64,000 bases of DNA from Butyrivibrio sp. WCD3002 (GCF_000424265.1 NZ_AUJO01000004.1:124001-188000), one strand, 5' to 3'. Shown: positions 8,728-17,356, counted from the stretch's first letter. Numbers and translations are program-made. The notes: a model not told the origin generated them from the sequence alone.

Positions 8728-10605
8728 ATGATAGAAAGAATACTGGCAGAGAAGTTCAGGAAGCTCTATACTGAGAATTCCCTGAAATTAAAAAACTACG
8801 AGGATCAGCTTTTTACGCTTGAGGATCCCTTTGATTGGATACAGCTTCTCTCTGAGAGGTCTTACGTTATGCGTGAGGTCTATGCAGAGAATGAGGAGCT
8901 GATGGCTGAGCTATGGGATAAATGCTCTGAGGAGATTACACCTGACGAAGCTGAGCTTTTATATGATCTGGCCATCGGTTTTTTCCTTGATGGTCATCAT
9001 GACTTTGTCGTCTTAACAGAATTCTGTGAGCGAATTCTTCCTGTGTTCATCGATATGGATGAGCCGGAATTCCTTGTCGCCATTTATCATGTTTTAGGAA
9101 GTGAATATGCGAAGTTTTATCGTTCTGTCGGTGATAAAACAGGTATGGAGACTTCTCTTGATTATTTCCGCAAATCAATAGCCCAGGCTAACAGATATTC
9201 TCAGATATCTTCTCCGGAAGTAAGAGAGTTTATTTTTAATGATTACATGTTGCTTATAACCTATCTCACCGGTTTCCACACCGAGAAATCAGAGAGTATA
9301 AGGTTATATGATGATGTATGGGCTCTTTGGAACAACGAGAATGTCCAGAGTATGGATGCAGATAACGAGACGATAAAAGGTTATTTATCTATTATTGATG
9401 ATGCATTTATGGCAAAGAGCAAAAACATAGATATTTTATCTGAAGAAGACAAAGACAGATATCTGCAGCTTCTTTTCCAGACCTTCAAAAGAGCCGAGGA
9501 AAGAGACGGTAACGTGGAAGGGTCGCCTGACTACAGAACATGCCTTACATATAAATGGCTAAACGGTGATATAGACTCTGTTGAAGCGCTGAACGGTCTT
9601 ATTAAGAGTATTAATGAGATTATTGAAAGGCCAGATTTTGAGAAGGATGATCCAATAAACTTTGAGCTTGTTCTCAGGCATTTTAAGTATGCCTGTACAG
9701 TTATAATGATCCTTGAAAAGATGAATCTTTCTCATGCAGAGCTTGAAGAGTGGACAGATAAGTTCCTTCCAAAATCAATGTCCATACTTGCAAACATTCC
9801 CTACAGATTCTTCACCGGTGATATGCAGCCTGTATGTGAGCAGTGGTATCACGCCGCTGCAGCTATAATCTCCAGTGAACTTGAAAAAATCCAGTTCATC
9901 ATGCAGATGATAGTAAGAAGACAGCCTTTTACCTATATCCATTCCAAAATGGTAGCCAAAATAGCTACACTTATCGGCCGGGAAATGCTTGAAAAGATTC
10001 CTGAAGAGTTCGTTGGAGTAAGAGGTCTGGAGACTGAGCAGGACGTTCAGAAAAACAAGGCTTATCTCATCTCCTTTATAACTATAAGCGGACTTGTGCA
10101 TGATATAGGTAAATGCTACATACCTGATACCATAAATCGTCAGAACAGAAGTCTTAACACCAAGGAATATGCAACCATCAGAAAGCACTCAGAGGTCGGA
10201 TATAGAGAAGCCCAGGGCAATACAGCACTGAAACCCTATGCTGATGTAATCCTTGGTCATCATAAGTATTATGACGGTCTCCATGGTTATCCTCTTGGAT
10301 ATGACAATACCGAGTCACCCATAAAGATCATAATAGACATTATCTCTATTGCTGACTCAGTAGAAGCAGGTACGGACACCCTCACAAGAAGCTACACGCA
10401 GGGTAAGGACTTTATGAGACTTCTTAAGGAGCTTCAGAATGAGGCCGGAACCAGATATAACCCGAAGATAGTTAAGATAATAGAAAGCGCTCCCAAACTT
10501 ATTGAAGAGCTCGAGAATCTTACAGGTCAGGGCAGATACGATATGTACTACAAGGCTATGCAGGAAATCCGTGGCAACACTGCAGAGGAGATTCCTATAA
10601 TATAA
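8728..10605 (+). CDS. HD-GYP-type cyclic-di-GMP phosphodiesterase with large helical N-terminal domain
   Basis: A 625-residue soluble protein. The C-terminal 220 residues form an HD-GYP domain: His405 in YIHSKMV, the metal-binding His458-Asp459 in GLVHDIGK, His511-His512 in GHHKYYDG, and the GYP-like motif DGLHGYP. These proteins open cyclic di-GMP to pGpG or GMP. The first about 400 residues are acidic and helical, possibly TPR-like, with no receiver, PAS or membrane segment I can recognise; this part probably senses or binds a partner. It starts a run with a histidine kinase, an OmpR-type regulator and a pseudouridine synthase (24 and 36 bp gaps, then a 4-bp overlap). Confidence 0.85.
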   Translation: MIERILAEKFRKLYTENSLKLKNYEDQLFTLEDPFDWIQLLSERSYVMREVYAENEELMAELWDKCSEEITPDEAELLYDLAIGFFLDGHHDFVVLTEFCERILPVFIDMDEPEFLVAIYHVLGSEYAKFYRSVGDKTGMETSLDYFRKSIAQANRYSQISSPEVREFIFNDYMLLITYLTGFHTEKSESIRLYDDVWALWNNENVQSMDADNETIKGYLSIIDDAFMAKSKNIDILSEEDKDRYLQLLFQTFKRAEERDGNVEGSPDYRTCLTYKWLNGDIDSVEALNGLIKSINEIIERPDFEKDDPINFELVLRHFKYACTVIMILEKMNLSHAELEEWTDKFLPKSMSILANIPYRFFTGDMQPVCEQWYHAAAAIISSELEKIQFIMQMIVRRQPFTYIHSKMVAKIATLIGREMLEKIPEEFVGVRGLETEQDVQKNKAYLISFITISGLVHDIGKCYIPDTINRQNRSLNTKEYATIRKHSEVGYREAQGNTALKPYADVILGHHKYYDGLHGYPLGYDNTESPIKIIIDIISIADSVEAGTDTLTRSYTQGKDFMRLLKELQNEAGTRYNPKIVKIIESAPKLIEELENLTGQGRYDMYYKAMQEIRGNTAEEIPII

Positions 10606-10629
10606 ATATGATATACTTAAGGAGCATAC

Positions 10630-11757
10630 ATGCGTTTTAGAACCAGGCTGATTATTACTTCGGCAACCATCGTTATTTTACCCTTTATCCTGGTCGTAGC
10701 ATCGTATATTTTCATACAGAAGACTTTCGCCAGTGCGCCGCGAATAGCAACTTACACAATAGTTGCATTCCTGCTTATATTATTGGCGACCAGTATGATA
10801 CTTACGACTTGGTTAAAAAAGGGATTTTTCGAACCGGTAAAAGAACTGAATGTAGCCATGCAGCATATTAAAGATGGAAATTTTGATTATATGCTGCCGA
10901 CAGACATAGGTGACAAAGGCGAGATAGGTGAGCTTTACAGGAATTATGAAGATATGAGACTAAGGCTCAAGGAATCCGCCGATGAGAAGGTTATAAGAGA
11001 GGGACAGAACAAGGAGCTTATCAGTAACATCTCCCATGATCTGAAAACTCCCATAACTGCCATTAAGGGATACTCCCAGGGACTTTTAGAGGGAGTTGCC
11101 GATACCCCTGAGAGGCAGATGAAGTACATTCGCACCATATATAATAAAGCGAATGACATGAATAACCTTATCAATGAGCTTACACTTTATTCAAGCATCG
11201 ATAACAACAGAATTCCATACAATTTTGCCAGAATTATAGTAGGTGACTATTTTGGAGATTGTATAGAAGAGATAGGAATGGAGCTTGACAGTAAGGATAT
11301 AAAGCTCAATTACGCTAACCTGACCACGCCGGATACCCAGATAGTTGCAGATCCGGAGCAGCTTAAACGAGTGGTAAATAACATCGTAAGTAACAGTGTT
11401 AAATATCTTGGCCGTGAAGACGGAACAGGATGCATTGATATCAGAATATTGGATGAAGTAGATTCCGTCAGGGTTGAGATAGAGGATAACGGTAAGGGAA
11501 TAGGAGCCGATGAGATACCCAATATCTTTGACAGATTCTACAGAACAGATGCCTCACGAAATTCAAAGCAGGGAGGCAGCGGAATAGGTCTATCAATTGT
11601 TAAAAAGATTATAGAGGACCATGGGGGATATATATGGGCCACCAGTCATGAAGGCGAGGGAACCTGCATGCACTTCGTACTTAGAAAGTATCAGGAGCAT
11701 CACGAAAAAGCCGAGACTGAGACCGTGGTTGAGCATGATGGATTTGAAACTATGTAA
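10630..11757 (+). CDS. Sensor histidine kinase (HAMP-HisKA-HATPase)
   Basis: This 375-residue membrane kinase has two closely spaced membrane helices (about residues 7-28 and 42-60) and almost no extracellular loop, so it may sense within the membrane or via a partner. A HAMP segment follows, then HisKA with phospho-acceptor His136 in NISHDLKTP and an ATPase domain with N box NNIVSNSVKY, G1 box DNGKGIG, F box FDRFYR and G2 box GGSGIGLS. It is encoded directly before its likely partner regulator. The short-loop design is like the intramembrane-sensing kinases of Firmicutes that respond to envelope stress; that function is an inference. Confidence 0.92.
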   Translation: MRFRTRLIITSATIVILPFILVVASYIFIQKTFASAPRIATYTIVAFLLILLATSMILTTWLKKGFFEPVKELNVAMQHIKDGNFDYMLPTDIGDKGEIGELYRNYEDMRLRLKESADEKVIREGQNKELISNISHDLKTPITAIKGYSQGLLEGVADTPERQMKYIRTIYNKANDMNNLINELTLYSSIDNNRIPYNFARIIVGDYFGDCIEEIGMELDSKDIKLNYANLTTPDTQIVADPEQLKRVVNNIVSNSVKYLGREDGTGCIDIRILDEVDSVRVEIEDNGKGIGADEIPNIFDRFYRTDASRNSKQGGSGIGLSIVKKIIEDHGGYIWATSHEGEGTCMHFVLRKYQEHHEKAETETVVEHDGFETM

Positions 11758-11793
11758 ACTGCATCAAAAAAATACTAACCAGGAGGACGCGGT

Positions 11794-12483
11794 ATGAGCA
11801 GAATATTGATTGTCGAAGACGAAGAAGCCATTGCTGATCTTGAAAAGGATTATTTGGAGTTATCTGATTTTGAAGTAAAGATCGAAAATTCAGGTGATGT
11901 AGGTCTGCAGACAGCACTTAGCGAGGAGTTTGATCTTGTGATCCTTGATCTCATGCTTCCCGGCATGGACGGATTCGAGGTTTGCAAGCGCATCAGAGAA
12001 AAGAAGGATGTTCCTGTACTTATGGTATCAGCTAAAAAGGATGATATCGATAAGATAAGGGGACTTGGCCTTGGAGCAGATGATTATATCACCAAGCCCT
12101 TCAGCCCTTCAGAGCTGGTTGCAAGAGTAAAGGCCCACATGGCACGCTACTCAAGACTTGTAGGAAGCGGACATGAATCCAATGACGTTGTGGAGATCAG
12201 AGGACTTCGCATCGACAAGACCGCAAGAAGAGTTTATGTGGACGGAGCTGAGAAGAGCTTCACCACCAAGGAATTTGATCTGCTTACATTCCTTGCAGAG
12301 AATCCCAACCACGTATTTACCAAGGAAGAGCTTTTCCGTAAGATTTGGAATATGGATTCCATCGGTGATATTGCAACAGTAACTGTGCATATCAAGAAAA
12401 TCCGTGAGAAAATTGAATTTGACACCAGCAATCCTCAGTATATTGAAACCATCTGGGGCGTTGGTTATCGCTTTAAGGTATGA
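11794..12483 (+). CDS. OmpR/PhoB-family response regulator
   Basis: The 229 residues hold a receiver domain with acidic pair Glu8-Asp9, phospho-acceptor Asp52 in ILDLMLPGMDG and the Lys of TKPF. A winged-helix DNA-binding domain follows, ending in IWGVGYRFKV. It is the likely target of the kinase just upstream. Its stop overlaps the start of the following pseudouridine synthase by 4 bp (ATGA), an unusual coupling. An AGGAGG ribosome binding site precedes the ATG. Confidence 0.95.
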   Translation: MSRILIVEDEEAIADLEKDYLELSDFEVKIENSGDVGLQTALSEEFDLVILDLMLPGMDGFEVCKRIREKKDVPVLMVSAKKDDIDKIRGLGLGADDYITKPFSPSELVARVKAHMARYSRLVGSGHESNDVVEIRGLRIDKTARRVYVDGAEKSFTTKEFDLLTFLAENPNHVFTKEELFRKIWNMDSIGDIATVTVHIKKIREKIEFDTSNPQYIETIWGVGYRFKV

Positions 12484-13214
12484 GCCCTATAGAAATATTA
12501 TACGAAGATGATGACATTCTTGTGTGCGTAAAGCCTGCGGGGGTAGCTGTTCAGAGCAGAAACGTTACTATTCCTGACATGGAGACTGCCCTTAGATCAC
12601 AGATAATAAGAAGTGGAAAGTTTAAGAACAAATCCACAACTCTTCATGTGATACACAGACTGGATCAGCCTGTTGAAGGAATCCTTGTATTTGGAAGGAT
12701 CAGGAAAGCAGCAGCTTCTTTAAGCAGCCAGGTTCAGGATGGCGGAGCTATGGATAAGCATTATCTTGCGGTTGTTTGCGGAGAATTTCCTGAAGCTGCG
12801 CAGGAAGGTGAACTGTGTGACTATATGTACAGGGATCCTGCAAGTAAGAGCGCAGTTATAGTGGATTCGTCCGATGTGGACGCAGGGAAGATCCCCGATG
12901 ATGCCAAGAAGAGCACACTGACTTACAGGGTAATCTCTCAAAAACGAGTCGAAGGTATATCCCTTGTAGACATCCATCTCCACACAGGAAGATTTCATCA
13001 GATAAGAGCTCAGTTTTCACATGCAGGACACCCGCTCCTTGGCGACAGAAGATACTGTACGGCAGAAAGCGACGAGCTGTCCGCAAGACTTCGCGTAAAA
13101 AACGTAGCCCTATGTGCATACAGCCTATCCTTTGACCATCCTACAACTCATAAGAGGATGGAGTTTAAGATAGAGCCAAGGGGCGAGATTTTTGGTGAAT
13201 TAAAAAGTGAATAA
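12480..13214 (+). CDS. RluA-family pseudouridine synthase
   Basis: A 244-residue enzyme expected to turn specific uridines of rRNA or tRNA into pseudouridine. The catalytic motif IHRLDQPVEGILVFG contains the essential Asp, and the family motif GRFHQIRAQFSHAGHPLLGD is intact. There is no N-terminal S4 domain, so it resembles short RluA-type rather than RluC/D-type enzymes; the target site cannot be told from sequence alone. It is translationally coupled to the response regulator and ends 6 bp before a terminator. Confidence 0.92.
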   Translation: MSPIEILYEDDDILVCVKPAGVAVQSRNVTIPDMETALRSQIIRSGKFKNKSTTLHVIHRLDQPVEGILVFGRIRKAAASLSSQVQDGGAMDKHYLAVVCGEFPEAAQEGELCDYMYRDPASKSAVIVDSSDVDAGKIPDDAKKSTLTYRVISQKRVEGISLVDIHLHTGRFHQIRAQFSHAGHPLLGDRRYCTAESDELSARLRVKNVALCAYSLSFDHPTTHKRMEFKIEPRGEIFGELKSE

Positions 13215-13220
13215 AAAAAT

Positions 13221-13250
13221 AAAGGCAGGCCAAAAAGTGGTCTGCCTTTT
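13221..13250. terminator. Bidirectional terminator after the pseudouridine synthase
   Basis: A 12-bp stem with one G-U pair (13221-13232 with 13239-13250) has a T run to the right and an A-rich run to the left. It therefore also serves the minus-strand orphan gene ending at 13276. Confidence 0.85.
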
Positions 13251-13275
13251 ATAGTTATAGTAAGTAGATTTTTGA

Positions 13276-13791
13276 TCACACCTCAACCGGTGCGTTAGCC
13301 TGATCGGGAATTTCAACTTCCTTAATAGAAGGATCAATGTCGTGGAAGAAGGATCTTGTCTGAGTAAGACCATGCTTTGCATCCTCAAATTCCCAAATGA
13401 ACTGCGGCGGGATGTTTTCACGGCCATACATCTGGATTCTTCCTGCGTAGGCGTGAATGATGCTTACATATTTTTTATCAAGCTCGTAATTTCTTAAAAT
13501 CTCTCTGCGAAGACGAGGACGATTAGCCACAAATTTCCTGATATCTATCTTAAGGTCAAGAGGAAGCTCCTGCTCTCTGTCGTGAACTGCCTGCAGATAT
13601 TTCTCATAGGTTTCATCATCAACCTTCTTGAAATGCTCTTCATATTCAAAGCAGGCTGCTCCGTCAGGCAGATCAAGTCTTACTCTTCCGCCATCATAAA
13701 CCTCTTCAATCTTTGCCACAACCTGTGGTACCAGCGGCTTTCCGTTGTAGTCCAAAATGATGATCTTATCACCCGGCTTGTATTTACTCAT
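13276..13791 (-). CDS. Hypothetical protein, 171 aa
   Basis: I do not recognise this soluble protein. The first about 65 residues look like a small beta-barrel of the SH3/KOW kind (PGDKIIILDYNGKPL, then a Tyr-Asp-Gly-Gly-Arg turn); the rest is charged and probably helical, with a Tyr/Phe/Trp-containing tail. There is no signal peptide or membrane segment. The frame is open eleven codons further upstream, but the ATG at 13791 has a fitting GAGGAG ribosome binding site and gives 171 residues. It is transcribed divergently from the polyphosphate polymerase operon and shares the terminator at 13221-13250. Confidence 0.75.
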   Translation of the reverse strand: MSKYKPGDKIIILDYNGKPLVPQVVAKIEEVYDGGRVRLDLPDGAACFEYEEHFKKVDDETYEKYLQAVHDREQELPLDLKIDIRKFVANRPRLRREILRNYELDKKYVSIIHAYAGRIQMYGRENIPPQFIWEFEDAKHGLTQTRSFFHDIDPSIKEVEIPDQANAPVEV

Positions 13792-13917
13792 AATAATCTC
13801 CTCAAAAATCAGTACCACCCTCACTTTGCATAAAAAACTATAGTCCTATAAGCCGCTGATTTCAAGGCTTTTCCTTCTTTTTTAAGACCTTTTCATTTTT
13901 TTTTAGAAATAATAAAT

Positions 13918-13939
13918 CTTTTAGGTTGTTTTTAGGTTG
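13918..13939 (+). repeat. Two 11-bp direct repeats, likely response-regulator site
   Basis: CTTTTAGGTTG (13918-13928) is followed immediately by TTTTTAGGTTG (13929-13939). Two copies at an 11-bp period lie on one face of the DNA helix, as is typical for OmpR/PhoP-family regulator sites. They cover the -35 position of the promoter below. Confidence 0.6.
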
Positions 13940-13951
13940 ACTTTGTATTAT
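13923..13951 (+). promoter_or_regulatory. Predicted activated promoter of the polyphosphate polymerase operon
   Basis: TATTAT (13946-13951) lies 17 bases after AGGTTG (13923-13928), the end of the first direct repeat. The poor -35 replaced by a direct repeat suggests a promoter that needs an activator. Transcription would begin near 13958, which excludes a TTG start at 13951 and supports the ATG at 13996. Confidence 0.5.
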
Positions 13952-13995
13952 TGCATCAGAACAAAGGAAATGACTTACAGAAAACGAGGGCAAAA

Positions 13996-14754
13996 ATGAG
14001 CGGATTTAAAGATACTTTTCAGAGATATGAAACGAAATATCTGTTGGAGGATTTTCAGTACAGAGCATTAAGAGAGCGACTTGAGGGCATGGCTCAAGTC
14101 GATGATTACGGGAAAACCTCCATCTTAAATATATATTATGACACACCTGATTTTTCACTTATAAAAAGATCATTGGAAAAGCCTGTATACAAGGAAAAGC
14201 TAAGGCTCAGAACCTACGGGATTCCGGAAGATGACACAAGAGCTTTTATAGAGATCAAAAAAAAATATAAAGGCATCGTATATAAGAGAAGAATCGGAAT
14301 GAAATACCGGGATGCGATCTCCTACTTAAATGAAGGAGAGGCTGCAAAAGAACAGTCCCAGATATCAAACGAAATTGATTATTTTAAGAATTACTACAAG
14401 GGACTGGGGCCTGCAATGGCAATATCCTACGACAGAATAGCCATGGCGGGAATAGAAGACAAGGAACTTCGAATTACCTTTGATGAAAATATCAGATGGC
14501 GTGTTGATCATCTTGATCTGAAAAGAGGAAACGTCGGAAATGATATTTTAAAGCCTGGGCAGAGACTTATGGAACTTAAGATAGCAGGCGCGATGAGCGT
14601 AGAGATGGCTCATATCCTGGACGAGATAGGAATAAGGCAGACTTCCTTTTCAAAATATGGAAGAGGATATGTGGATTACATGTATCCTGAAGGAGTAAAG
14701 CCTGCAGTTAATTATGAAAACAACAGTAACGGTAAGATTATTCTTACAGCTTGA
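13996..14754 (+). CDS. VTC-domain polyphosphate polymerase-like protein
   Basis: This 252-residue soluble protein has the VTC tunnel fold, known in yeast Vtc4 to make polyphosphate from ATP. Visible landmarks are RYETKYLL at the start, the basic strand KEKLRLRTYG, EIKKKYKGIVYKRR, ISYDR, ITFDENIRWR, and LMELKI with the acidic metal ligand. The alternating Lys/Arg pattern that lines the tunnel is preserved. The ATG at 13996 has a GAGGG ribosome binding site; an upstream in-frame TTG would lie before the predicted transcript start. DUF4956 follows after 23 bp, a pairing common in Clostridia. Polymerase activity is inferred from the fold; bacterial members might act on other polyanions. Confidence 0.85.
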   Translation: MSGFKDTFQRYETKYLLEDFQYRALRERLEGMAQVDDYGKTSILNIYYDTPDFSLIKRSLEKPVYKEKLRLRTYGIPEDDTRAFIEIKKKYKGIVYKRRIGMKYRDAISYLNEGEAAKEQSQISNEIDYFKNYYKGLGPAMAISYDRIAMAGIEDKELRITFDENIRWRVDHLDLKRGNVGNDILKPGQRLMELKIAGAMSVEMAHILDEIGIRQTSFSKYGRGYVDYMYPEGVKPAVNYENNSNGKIILTA

Positions 14755-14777
14755 TTTAGAGAAAAAGGAGATTTGAA

Positions 14778-15458
14778 ATGTCTACATTATTATTTGAAAG
14801 TATCATGGAAGCAGGAACAATCACAGGAGCTTCATTTTTCGCAGCAACACTTTGCTCTTTGGCAATAGGTATTTACATTGCCTTTATGGCAAACATCAAG
14901 GGAAGCACATCCAAGAGCATGACCATCACTCTGGCACTTTTACCGGCAATAGTACAGCTTGTTATCATGCTGGTTAACGGAAATATCGGAGCAGGTATTG
15001 CAGTTGCAGGAGCCTTCAGTCTTGTAAGATTCAGATCACAGCCCGGTTCAGGACAGGATATCACCAATATCTTCCTTGCCATGGCAGTGGGCCTTTCAAC
15101 AGGAATGGGATACATCGGACTTGCACTGGTATTTACTATTATCATTACTATAGCTAACCTTATTCTCAGAGTTGCTGATTTTGGCGGAATGGGAGCAGAG
15201 GTAAGAACAGTTAAGATTACAGTTCCCGAGAGCCTTGATTTTGAGGGCATCTTTGATGATATTTTTGCAAGATATACAACAAATGCAACACTTAACGAAG
15301 TAAAGACCACAGGAATGGGCAGCCTTTATAAGCTTTCTTACGACGTAACTATGAGAAGAGGCGCATCAACAAAGGCTATGATAGATGAAATGAGACTTAG
15401 AAACGGCAATCTTGAGATTTCCTTCTCAAGACCTATAGCAGTAGCAGAAGGAATTTGA
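14778..15458 (+). CDS. DUF4956 membrane protein
   Basis: This 226-residue protein has four to five membrane helices in residues 10-135 and a cytoplasmic domain of about 85 residues. The segment AGAFSLVRFRSQPGSGQDI between helices is the conserved family mark. DUF4956 genes often stand next to VTC-type polymerase genes, so a role as membrane partner or channel for the polymer product is a reasonable inference, but no activity has been assigned that I know of. The ribosome binding site is AAGGAG. Confidence 0.88.
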   Translation: MSTLLFESIMEAGTITGASFFAATLCSLAIGIYIAFMANIKGSTSKSMTITLALLPAIVQLVIMLVNGNIGAGIAVAGAFSLVRFRSQPGSGQDITNIFLAMAVGLSTGMGYIGLALVFTIIITIANLILRVADFGGMGAEVRTVKITVPESLDFEGIFDDIFARYTTNATLNEVKTTGMGSLYKLSYDVTMRRGASTKAMIDEMRLRNGNLEISFSRPIAVAEGI

Positions 15459-15470
15459 TAAATGAAAGGC

Positions 15471-15508
15471 AGGCGGGGCACATATTTTAAACTATAGTGC
15501 CCCGGCCT
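15471..15508 (+). promoter_or_regulatory. GC-rich hairpin between DUF4956 and Cthe_2159-type genes
   Basis: AGGCGGGGCAC (15471-15481) pairs with GTGCCCCGGCCT (15497-15508) with one bulged base and a 15-base AT-rich loop. No T run follows, so it is not a classic terminator. It may be an RNA processing or stability element, setting lipoprotein expression apart from the membrane protein. Confidence 0.4.
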
Positions 15509-15523
15509 GATTTAGGTATAGAT

Positions 15524-17356
15524 ATGAAAAAGAAGACTTTACTTGCAATATTTGCAACCGGAATGGTACTGGGTGTTGGCGCCGCTGCCTGCGGAGCTAC
15601 ATCATCTGCAAAACAGACAGAAAGTGTAGATGCGGCGCAGGAATCAGAAGATGATACCTATTCAGACAGCGATGAGTCCGCAGATGCAGAGAATTCAGAG
15701 AACAGCACAACAGCAGATTCTGCGGCCAATGCAGTAAATGCTGGGGCAGACACTACTTCAATCGGAGCAGTGACATCAGTATCAGATCTGGATTTTTCAG
15801 ACATGTTTACGGACAGAGATTCCGATTACAGCTATGATGAGAGCGAAGCTGTAAAAATCACTTTAAGCGGTAACAGCGCAGAATGCTCTGACAGCGGTGT
15901 AAGCATTGATGGAACAACCATCACAATAACTGCTGAAGGCACATATATAGTAAGCGGAACCTCGGATGACGGACAGATAATCGTAAATGCAGGAGATAAT
16001 GACAAGGTTCAGATCGTGCTTGATGGTGTATCAATTACTAATGACGATGGTGCCTGCATTTATGTAAGTAATGCGGACAAGGTATTTTTGACTCTCGCGG
16101 ACGGCAGCGTAAATAATCTCTCTGATACAGGCGCTGAGTATGTTCAGGAGGATGATTCCGTAAACATTGACGGCGTTATTTTCAGCAGAGATGATATAAC
16201 AGTTAACGGAACCGGAGCTCTTAATATAAATGCATCCTATGCAAACGGCATTGTAGGTAAGGATGATGTGAAATTTACAGGCGGAACCATCAATATCACT
16301 GCAACAGGCAATGCTATTGAGGGCAAGGATTCTGTAAGAATTAAGGATGGAACCTTCAATCTTGTAAGCGGTTCAGAGAAGGACGGCATACATTCAAGTA
16401 ACGAAGAGGAGTCCGGAAAAGGATACATCTATATAGAAGGCGGTGATATAGAGATCGTTGCAAAGGATGATGGTATCCATGCTGAAACAGTGCTTTACAT
16501 AGCAGGCGGCAATATCAATGTAACAGAGAGCTACGAGGGCTTAGAGGGTGACACCATTGATATAACTGGCGGAAATATTTCGGTAGTTGCAAGCGATGAC
16601 GGCCTTAATGCATCAACAAGTACCTCCCAGGACGAATTCGGATTTGGAAATATGGGCGGTGGTATGAACTATGATGAAAATGCCTATATCCACATCTATG
16701 GCGGCGAGCTTTATGTAAATGCAGCAGGAGACGGCATTGATTCAAACGGTGATCTCTATGTTGACGGCGGATATGTAGTTGTGGACGGACCTGAAAATGA
16801 CGGAAACGGTCCTCTTGATAAGGGCGGAACTGCATATATCTCAGGTGGCACGGTTATAGCAGTAGGATCAAGCGGAATGGCTGAAACCTTCAGCTCTGAT
16901 TCTGAGCAGTACTCGGTATTGTATGGATTTGAAACTACTTTGTCTGCTGGAGATGTTATCACTATTACTGACAGCACAGGCACAGAGCTTCTTAGCTATA
17001 CACTTAATAAAACCGCGGCATCTGTAGTATTTAGCAGTCCTGAGCTTGCAGAGGGAGAGTACACGATAACAGCAGGTGATACCACAGATACCATAACGGT
17101 AAGCGACAAGGCAACAACTGCAGGTCAGACCGGAGGTATGATGGGCGGTCCCGGAGGCGGCCCGGGTAACGGAGGAGAACGACCTCAGATGCAGGACGGT
17201 GAACGCCCTGAGATGCCTGATGGAGAAATGCCCCAAATGCAGGACGGCGAAAGGCCTGAGATGCCGGATGGAGAAATGCCCCAGATGCAGGACGGTGAAA
17301 GACCTGAAATGCCTGATACGCAGAACAGCTCTGAGTCTGATTCCACAGAAGGCTAA
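15524..17356 (+). CDS. Cthe_2159-type beta-helix carbohydrate-binding lipoprotein
   Basis: A 610-residue surface lipoprotein: Lys-rich start, hydrophobic stretch, lipobox ending at Cys23 (AAAC), then an acidic Ser/Asp/Glu spacer. Residues of about 95-480 show short repeated turns (ITGGNI, IYGGEL, VDGGYV, ISGGTV) of a right-handed beta-helix as in Cthe_2159, which binds acidic polysaccharide and calcium. The C terminus holds a Gly-rich linker and six 8-residue repeats. A GTG at 15497 is in frame, but it sits inside the hairpin arm and would put extra residues before the signal peptide, so I use the ATG at 15524. The ribosome binding site is weak. It probably binds polyanionic glycan or polymer at the cell surface. 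Confidence 0.85.
   Translation: MKKKTLLAIFATGMVLGVGAAACGATSSAKQTESVDAAQESEDDTYSDSDESADAENSENSTTADSAANAVNAGADTTSIGAVTSVSDLDFSDMFTDRDSDYSYDESEAVKITLSGNSAECSDSGVSIDGTTITITAEGTYIVSGTSDDGQIIVNAGDNDKVQIVLDGVSITNDDGACIYVSNADKVFLTLADGSVNNLSDTGAEYVQEDDSVNIDGVIFSRDDITVNGTGALNINASYANGIVGKDDVKFTGGTINITATGNAIEGKDSVRIKDGTFNLVSGSEKDGIHSSNEEESGKGYIYIEGGDIEIVAKDDGIHAETVLYIAGGNINVTESYEGLEGDTIDITGGNISVVASDDGLNASTSTSQDEFGFGNMGGGMNYDENAYIHIYGGELYVNAAGDGIDSNGDLYVDGGYVVVDGPENDGNGPLDKGGTAYISGGTVIAVGSSGMAETFSSDSEQYSVLYGFETTLSAGDVITITDSTGTELLSYTLNKTAASVVFSSPELAEGEYTITAGDTTDTITVSDKATTAGQTGGMMGGPGGGPGNGGERPQMQDGERPEMPDGEMPQMQDGERPEMPDGEMPQMQDGERPEMPDTQNSSESDSTEG
17174..17317 (+). repeat. Six tandem 24-bp units coding an 8-residue repeat
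   Basis: Units of the form Gly-Glu-(Arg/Met)-Pro-(Gln/Glu)-Met-(Gln/Pro)-Asp alternate as pairs at the C terminus of the lipoprotein. Their Met, Pro and acidic character suggests a flexible stalk or weak metal binding. Unit number may vary by slippage. Confidence 0.85.

Noticed and set aside
13951..13995. TTG start at 13951 for the VTC gene
   Set aside because: It coincides with the predicted -10 box and lacks a ribosome binding site; the ATG at 13996 fits better.
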